The notes beneath the pieces were generated by a model. It worked only from the letters and a program-made list of their open reading frames with translations. It was not told the origin of the DNA and did not search any database. Source: Chondromyces crocatus (GTDB taxonomy: Bacteria > Myxococcota_A > Polyangia > Polyangiales > Polyangiaceae). From it: 64,000 bases of DNA. Made by a program: the position numbers and the translations under genes. Shown one piece after another: positions 60,112 to 64,000 of the stretch (the first letter of the stretch is position 1; each line of letters opens with the position of its first letter). The stretch lies in the NCBI RefSeq assembly GCF_001189295.1, contig NZ_CP012159.1:496001-560000 (forward strand), given 5' to 3'.

Positions 60112-60834
60112 CTAGCGCGCTTTCGTCTCGGGTGCCTCCGAGATCTCCTCCAGCCAGTGAAGTCGAGGCAGCCCCTCACCGATCCAGCGGGTTCGGACGG
60201 CGGCCGCTAGTTCTCTGTGGTTCCCCGCCTTGACGGCGAAGGCATGGACCAGACAGGTGCCTGGCCATGATTGATATGCTGCAACGGCTCCGAGATAGTC
60301 CTCGCTCGAGAACATGGAGTCGACGCTTCCGTCGACCACCTTCACGACAATGGGTTTGACGTCTCCGTCGACTTCCTGGGTCCCACGAAGCAGCTTGGAG
60401 TCTTTGACGCGCACCCCGTACGCTTCGGCGAGCGGCATGTGCTTCTTCCAGAAGTCCTCGAGGCAGGCGTCTGGATCGTCCCTCCCGACGATCGGGGTAT
60501 AGAGGACGGTCGCCACCGCATAGTGATCGTCACCATAGCGGTAGGTGGCACGCGTCGGCTGGGTCCAGATGCGTACCCTCCGCCATTTCTTGGCGTCGAG
60601 CATGGGAACGTGGAGGGTATTGAACCGATCTTTTCGATGCCCCCAAGGTTCCGTCTTTAGTCGCTCGAGCGCAGCCCTCTCCGGATCCGCGGCATCGCCA
60701 CCAGGGTTGGCCCGCGTGATCGACTCGGGGGTGGGTGGCTGCCCAGCTGCGCGCGCCTGAGAGCCACTCCCACCGCATGCAGAAGCGAACAACGCAACAC
60801 ATACGGAGTACGTCACCGTCACGCTGCGCATCAT
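60112..60834 (-). CDS. hypothetical lipoprotein
   Basis: A 240-residue lipoprotein. From ATG 60834 (MGRLSMMRSVTVTYSV) the signal continues CVALFASACGGSG (Cys about residue 25). The rest is a mixed alpha/beta domain (WRRVRIWTQPTRATYRYGDDHY; DPDACLEDFWKKHMPLAEAYGV; IVVKVVDGSVDSMFSSEDYLG) that I do not recognise. A Cys pair (DACLED, GTCLVHAF) could be disulphide bonded. It converges with the acyl-CoA dehydrogenase and is 45 bp from the DUF362 gene, on the same strand. Confidence 0.6.
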   Translation of the reverse strand: MMRSVTVTYSVCVALFASACGGSGSQARAAGQPPTPESITRANPGGDAADPERAALERLKTEPWGHRKDRFNTLHVPMLDAKKWRRVRIWTQPTRATYRYGDDHYAVATVLYTPIVGRDDPDACLEDFWKKHMPLAEAYGVRVKDSKLLRGTQEVDGDVKPIVVKVVDGSVDSMFSSEDYLGAVAAYQSWPGTCLVHAFAVKAGNHRELAAAVRTRWIGEGLPRLHWLEEISEAPETKAR

Positions 60835-60878
60835 GGAGAGCCGTCCCATGGCCAAGATAGACCGCATCATACACCGCT

Positions 60879-61979
60879 CTAGATGGACACTTCACGCAGC
60901 AGGATGTGGTTCTTATCGAACACGCCGAGCCCAAGATCGCCGGCCACACGAATGTACGTGGGCTCGCGACCCGCATCTTTCAATGTCGGCAGCGAGTGAT
61001 TCCGGCGCCACTCTTCGATGACCCCCCACCCAATGACATCCATGGCCACCGGATCGGTGGAAACGTAGACCGACTCGTGCAGCACGCGCCGCTTCTTGTT
61101 CTTGTCCAGCGGGCCTTCGTCGTAGATGAGCTTGAACCCGTCCGTGATGTGAAGTCGGACGCGACTCCGCACGACACTCTGCGCGTAGAGCTCGGCGATC
61201 TGTGGGCTTGCATTGTGGGCATGGAATGCGTGTGGGTTGATCGTCGAGCCGTGCGTGATGTTCTTGAGACAGCCCGTGTAGCCGCAGATCCCGTGATCCT
61301 TGATGAGGGTCACATTGATGACGGCCGTGGCATCCGTGAACGGGCGAACGAATTTCGTGGGGATGCCGCACACGCGAATCTCCGGCATCGTCGCGTCCTT
61401 GTTCTCATGGACCATCGCCGTGATCCCTGCAGGGAAAGCGGGATCCAGAACTCGGTTCCGGTCCGCGCACCGCGTCCCGGCGAGAAAGGAAGGATATTGC
61501 TCGAAGATGACGATATTTTCCGGGGGTACGCCCGCCGCGATCACCCCGTGAACGATCTCTAGAATCAGCTCTTTGTTCGTCGCCATTGTCGCGCCGTTTT
61601 TCCCGGCGATCCCGTTGGTCTTGATGGCGACCTTGTCGGACTTCGACACAAAGCGAGCGAATGCTTGGCCGATCTCTGATTTTCCCGTCAGCTCTTCCAT
61701 CGCGCGATGGAGCATCAATTTCGCGGCGTCGGCTTCAGGCCACAATGCATTGGTCTGCATCGTGTTTGCCTTGCTGACTTTGACGACTCGCCCAGGAATG
61801 GACAGTGAACTGAACCCCGACGAACTCTCCGGAAGAGAAGGGCGCGAGGGAAGCGCTCGGCTCTGCTCCGCCCCTGCCTCCCGGGCCGGGAGGAGGGAGC
61901 TGGCCGTCACCCCTGTCGCGAGACCCAGGATGGAACGCCGGGAAAGGAGATGAGCTAGGACGTGGCGATCTCGAGACAC
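60879..61979 (-). CDS. Tat-exported DUF362 protein
   Basis: A 366-residue protein. From GTG 61979 (AGGAGG about 7 nt upstream) the N-terminus VSRDRHVLAHLLSRRSILGLATG has a twin-arginine signal (SRRSIL), suggesting a folded, cofactor-bearing export. The DUF362 body shows VAIKTNGIAGKNGATMAT, PPENIVIFEQYP, NVTLIKDHGICGYTGCLKNIT and STDPVAMDVIGWGVIE. Some DUF362 proteins are fused to ferredoxin domains; here there is no ferredoxin Cys set beyond CGYTGC. Its role is unknown. Confidence 0.85.
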   Translation of the reverse strand: MSRDRHVLAHLLSRRSILGLATGVTASSLLPAREAGAEQSRALPSRPSLPESSSGFSSLSIPGRVVKVSKANTMQTNALWPEADAAKLMLHRAMEELTGKSEIGQAFARFVSKSDKVAIKTNGIAGKNGATMATNKELILEIVHGVIAAGVPPENIVIFEQYPSFLAGTRCADRNRVLDPAFPAGITAMVHENKDATMPEIRVCGIPTKFVRPFTDATAVINVTLIKDHGICGYTGCLKNITHGSTINPHAFHAHNASPQIAELYAQSVVRSRVRLHITDGFKLIYDEGPLDKNKKRRVLHESVYVSTDPVAMDVIGWGVIEEWRRNHSLPTLKDAGREPTYIRVAGDLGLGVFDKNHILLREVSI

Positions 61980-62346
61980 GGGAGGACCTCCTGGAAGACA
62001 CCATGAGGGCCGCTGGCGACCCACTGGCTTGGGAGAACATCATCGTCCGGCTCAGACGAAGGCCTGGGAGAGCTGCGGACACATCGGCGACCCCGGGCGG
62101 GTGATCGTAGCTGACCCGTGGACAGGAGGCACTGGAGAGAGACGCCTTGGCTGGTCCAGGTCCCTGGTTCGAAGCATCCGCCATGACGCCGTCACCCTCT
62201 GCTGCGCTGGCCGCCGGGGTAGACATCTCGCGATCTCCGGCGCTGCCCATCTGACGTGCTGCGGCATGTTCCTCGCTCATGCGCCTGACGCTGCGCGGAG
62301 CACGCTCGCCAAGCTGCGTGCGTCTGCCTGTCAGGAGATCGGGTTC
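61980..62346. other. divergent intergenic region
   Basis: 367 bp between the reverse DUF362 gene and the forward ComEA-like gene. Except for the Shine-Dalgarno sequence of the former (near 61985-61992) and of the latter (AGGAG near 62334-62338), I see no clear promoter, repeat or RNA. Confidence 0.4.
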
Positions 62347-62946
62347 ATGATCAAATTGGAACATTCCGACGAGGGTGAGCCTCCCGCTGTGGACGCGACA
62401 GCATCCAGACACGAACTCTGGAAACGGGCACTCGGGGCGATCGCTCAATCGACCTGGCTCCCCGTTGGCGCCCGGGTCGTTACGGGCCTTGTCGGCGTTC
62501 TTGCTCTGGCGATGATCGGCTCGGGGCAGGCCTTTTTCTCGATCCCCGTCGTGGGGGCTGCTCCCAGCATCCCCACGACGCTGGCTGCTGGAGAAAGCGA
62601 GGGGCGACCGACCGGAGAACCCAGCGCTCAAGGGGATCATGCTGCCGAACTCGCCAGCGCCCCGACGCCTGGTACGCCGGACGGCACGGTGCTCGACGGC
62701 GGGATCGCAGATGCAGAAGTCCCGGCGACCGCGGTCTTGCCGGATGGGCGGGTTGTTCTCAACCTCGCAAGCGCGGAGGACCTCCGGCGACTCCCGGGGA
62801 TAGGACCGACCAAGGCCGCAGGAATCCTCGCGCTGCGAATGAAACTGAAACGCTTCCGGAAAATCGAGGATTTGAGGAGAGTGAAGGGCATCGGCAGGCG
62901 CTCGCTCGAGCGGTTGCGGCCGCTATGCGTCGTGGACCCACCGTAG
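62347..62946 (+). CDS. ComEA-like helix-hairpin-helix protein
   Basis: A 199-residue protein. From ATG 62347 (AGGAG 9 nt upstream) a charged cytoplasmic part of about 45 residues is followed by a membrane helix (VVTGLVGVLALAMIGSGQAFF), a Pro/Gly/Asp linker, and a C-terminal helix-hairpin-helix pair (about 138-195: LNLASAEDLRRLPGIGPTKA and LRRVKGIGRRSLERLRPL). ComEA binds double-stranded DNA at the cell surface for uptake; the topology here is compatible. comEC lies 30 kb away. A different DNA-binding role is possible because the N-terminal part is longer than in ComEA. Confidence 0.75.
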   Translation: MIKLEHSDEGEPPAVDATASRHELWKRALGAIAQSTWLPVGARVVTGLVGVLALAMIGSGQAFFSIPVVGAAPSIPTTLAAGESEGRPTGEPSAQGDHAAELASAPTPGTPDGTVLDGGIADAEVPATAVLPDGRVVLNLASAEDLRRLPGIGPTKAAGILALRMKLKRFRKIEDLRRVKGIGRRSLERLRPLCVVDPP

Positions 62947-62992
62947 CGGTTTTGTTGCCGCGTGACGCTGCCTGGGCAAGATCCTGGCACTG

Positions 62993-64000
62993 ATGCATGT
63001 GCATTTCATCGGGGTCGCCGGGTCAGGCATGGGCGCACTCGCGGGCCTCTTCAAGGCAGCCGGTCATGATGTCTCGGGCTCGGACGTCGCGTTCCACCCC
63101 CCCATGGGGCCCGCACTGGAGCGCTGGGGGATCCGACTCCTGCCTGGTTTCGACGCAGCTCACCTGGATCCGCGTCCCGACCTGGTCGTGGTTGGCAATG
63201 TCTGTCGACCGAACAACCCGGAAGCGCGCGCGGCCATCGACGCGGGCTTGCCGACCACGACCATGGCCCACGCGCTGGCGGAACATCTTCTGCGCGGTCG
63301 AACCCCGCTCGTCGTCGCTGGAACCCATGGCAAGACGACCACCAGCGCCTTGTGTGCTTGGCTCCTGCACCAGGGAGGGCGAGATCCAGCGTTCCTCATC
63401 GGTGGCTTGCCCAAGAACTTCGACGCGAGCTTTCGCCTCTCTCAGTCCACGTCGAACCGTGGTCTCCAGCTCGCCCTGGGGCAAGGCGGCGCTGTACGCG
63501 CAAACCCCTTCGTGATCGAAGGGGACGAGTACGACACCGCGTTCTTCGAGAAGACGCCCAAGTTCTGGCACTATCGGCCCCAGGTCGGCATCATCACCTC
63601 GATCGAGCACGATCACATCGACATCTATCCGGACGAGTCGTCATACCTTGCGGCATTTCGTGGATTCGTGGAGCGGATCCCGGAGGGTGGATTGATCATC
63701 GCTGCAGCCCACGACCGACACGTCGTGGAGACGGTATCGTCGACAGCACGCGCTCCCATCGCCTGGTTTGCTCTGGAGGGCGATGACACCCATGGCATGC
63801 CTCCTCATTGGCTGGCTGCACCTTCGGGCGCGGATTCAGCAGGTCAATCGTTCGATCTTTTCGCTGGCGGCGTCTTCGCCGGAAGGTTCGGCCTCAAGAT
63901 CCCGGGCCTCCACAACGTGCGGAATGCTGTCGCGGCGCTCGCTGCGGCGGCTCAGGGATTCGGGATACCCCTGGGAACCCTGGGACCGGCCTTGCCGCAG
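62993..64000 (+). CDS. mpl: Mpl-type UDP-MurNAc-tripeptide ligase, truncated by the window end
   Basis: The first 336 residues of a Mur ligase, open at the window end. MHVHFIGVAGSGMGALAGLF is the UDP-binding N-terminus; the ATP loop is VAGTHGKTTTSALCAWLL; then FVIEGDEYDTAFFEKTPKFWHYRP and ITSIEHDHIDIYPD are typical of Mpl, which recycles murein tripeptide by joining it to UDP-MurNAc. The gene starts at ATG 62993, 47 bp after the ComEA-like gene. Confidence 0.9.
   Translation, partial: MHVHFIGVAGSGMGALAGLFKAAGHDVSGSDVAFHPPMGPALERWGIRLLPGFDAAHLDPRPDLVVVGNVCRPNNPEARAAIDAGLPTTTMAHALAEHLLRGRTPLVVAGTHGKTTTSALCAWLLHQGGRDPAFLIGGLPKNFDASFRLSQSTSNRGLQLALGQGGAVRANPFVIEGDEYDTAFFEKTPKFWHYRPQVGIITSIEHDHIDIYPDESSYLAAFRGFVERIPEGGLIIAAAHDRHVVETVSSTARAPIAWFALEGDDTHGMPPHWLAAPSGADSAGQSFDLFAGGVFAGRFGLKIPGLHNVRNAVAALAAAAQGFGIPLGTLGPALPQ

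Noticed and set aside
1-64000. tRNA, rRNA or structured riboswitch genes
   Set aside because: No T-loop-like GTTCGAATC or GTTCAAATC in a cloverleaf context and no rRNA-like stretch was recognised by eye; weak structures cannot be excluded.

Overview
The window is high-G+C, densely coded DNA with many exported lipoproteins, trypsin-like proteases, FG-GAP/VCBS and beta-propeller proteins, a histidine kinase, a diguanylate cyclase, a double-FHA protein, a MYXO-CTERM-like tail, a three-subunit sdhCAB set and a PAAR/DUF2169 pair. This mix suggests a myxobacterium, probably of the Sorangium/Polyangium/Chondromyces group. The assignment is inferred from gene content; no rRNA or phylogenetic marker was tested.

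Layout. 1-3140 is poorly coding: the end of an unknown gene, a zinc-ribbon DUF4145 gene, then about 1.7 kb with a seven-copy 42-bp tandem repeat. 3143-13019 holds a DUF2914 lipoprotein, a SirB1-type transglutaminase-like protein, a divergent histidine kinase/diguanylate cyclase pair, and a HEAT-repeat plus PQQ-propeller operon. 13443-20500 holds an AAA ATPase and a forward run: SRPBCC-like protein, barrel-fused SppA, an ABC-ATPase-like protein without Walker A, a helical protein and ProB. 20765-24392 holds exported proteins, a signal peptidase I-like protein without the usual lysine and a zinc-ribbon/FHA protein. A reverse block (24411-32274) encodes a GbsR/MarR regulator, a TlpA-like thioredoxin, an FG-GAP lipoprotein, a radical SAM enzyme and ComEC. 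32470-38240 carries a second trypsin-like protease, a BtuF-like binding protein, TlyA, a branched-chain amino-acid binding protein with one permease, and a small lipoprotein. sdhCAB follows in reverse (42001-38327), then a LpoA-like lipoprotein, a 21-copy 21-bp minisatellite, a divergent DUF2169/PAAR-LysM pair, a class V aminotransferase and a di-haem cytochrome-like lipoprotein. 53176-58320 is a c-di-AMP locus: folP-cdaA-cdaR in reverse with a PgpH-type HD hydrolase diverging. The window ends with an acyl-CoA dehydrogenase, two exported proteins, a ComEA-like protein and a truncated mpl.

Most interesting points: (i) the PAAR-LysM protein ends in a YkuD-like His/Ser-x-Gly-Cys motif and faces a DUF2169 adaptor gene, so it may be a type VI effector module; (ii) synthesis and breakdown of c-di-AMP are encoded side by side, with an extended CdaA and a PgpH whose extracytoplasmic domain is very short; (iii) several intergenic minisatellites begin inside the final codons and stop codon of the neighbouring gene; (iv) two proteins keep a family fold but lack its key catalytic residue.

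Many starts are GTG or TTG and were chosen from Shine-Dalgarno spacing, four-base ATGA/GTGA overlaps and N-terminal signals. No tRNA, rRNA, CRISPR array or intact insertion sequence was recognised.
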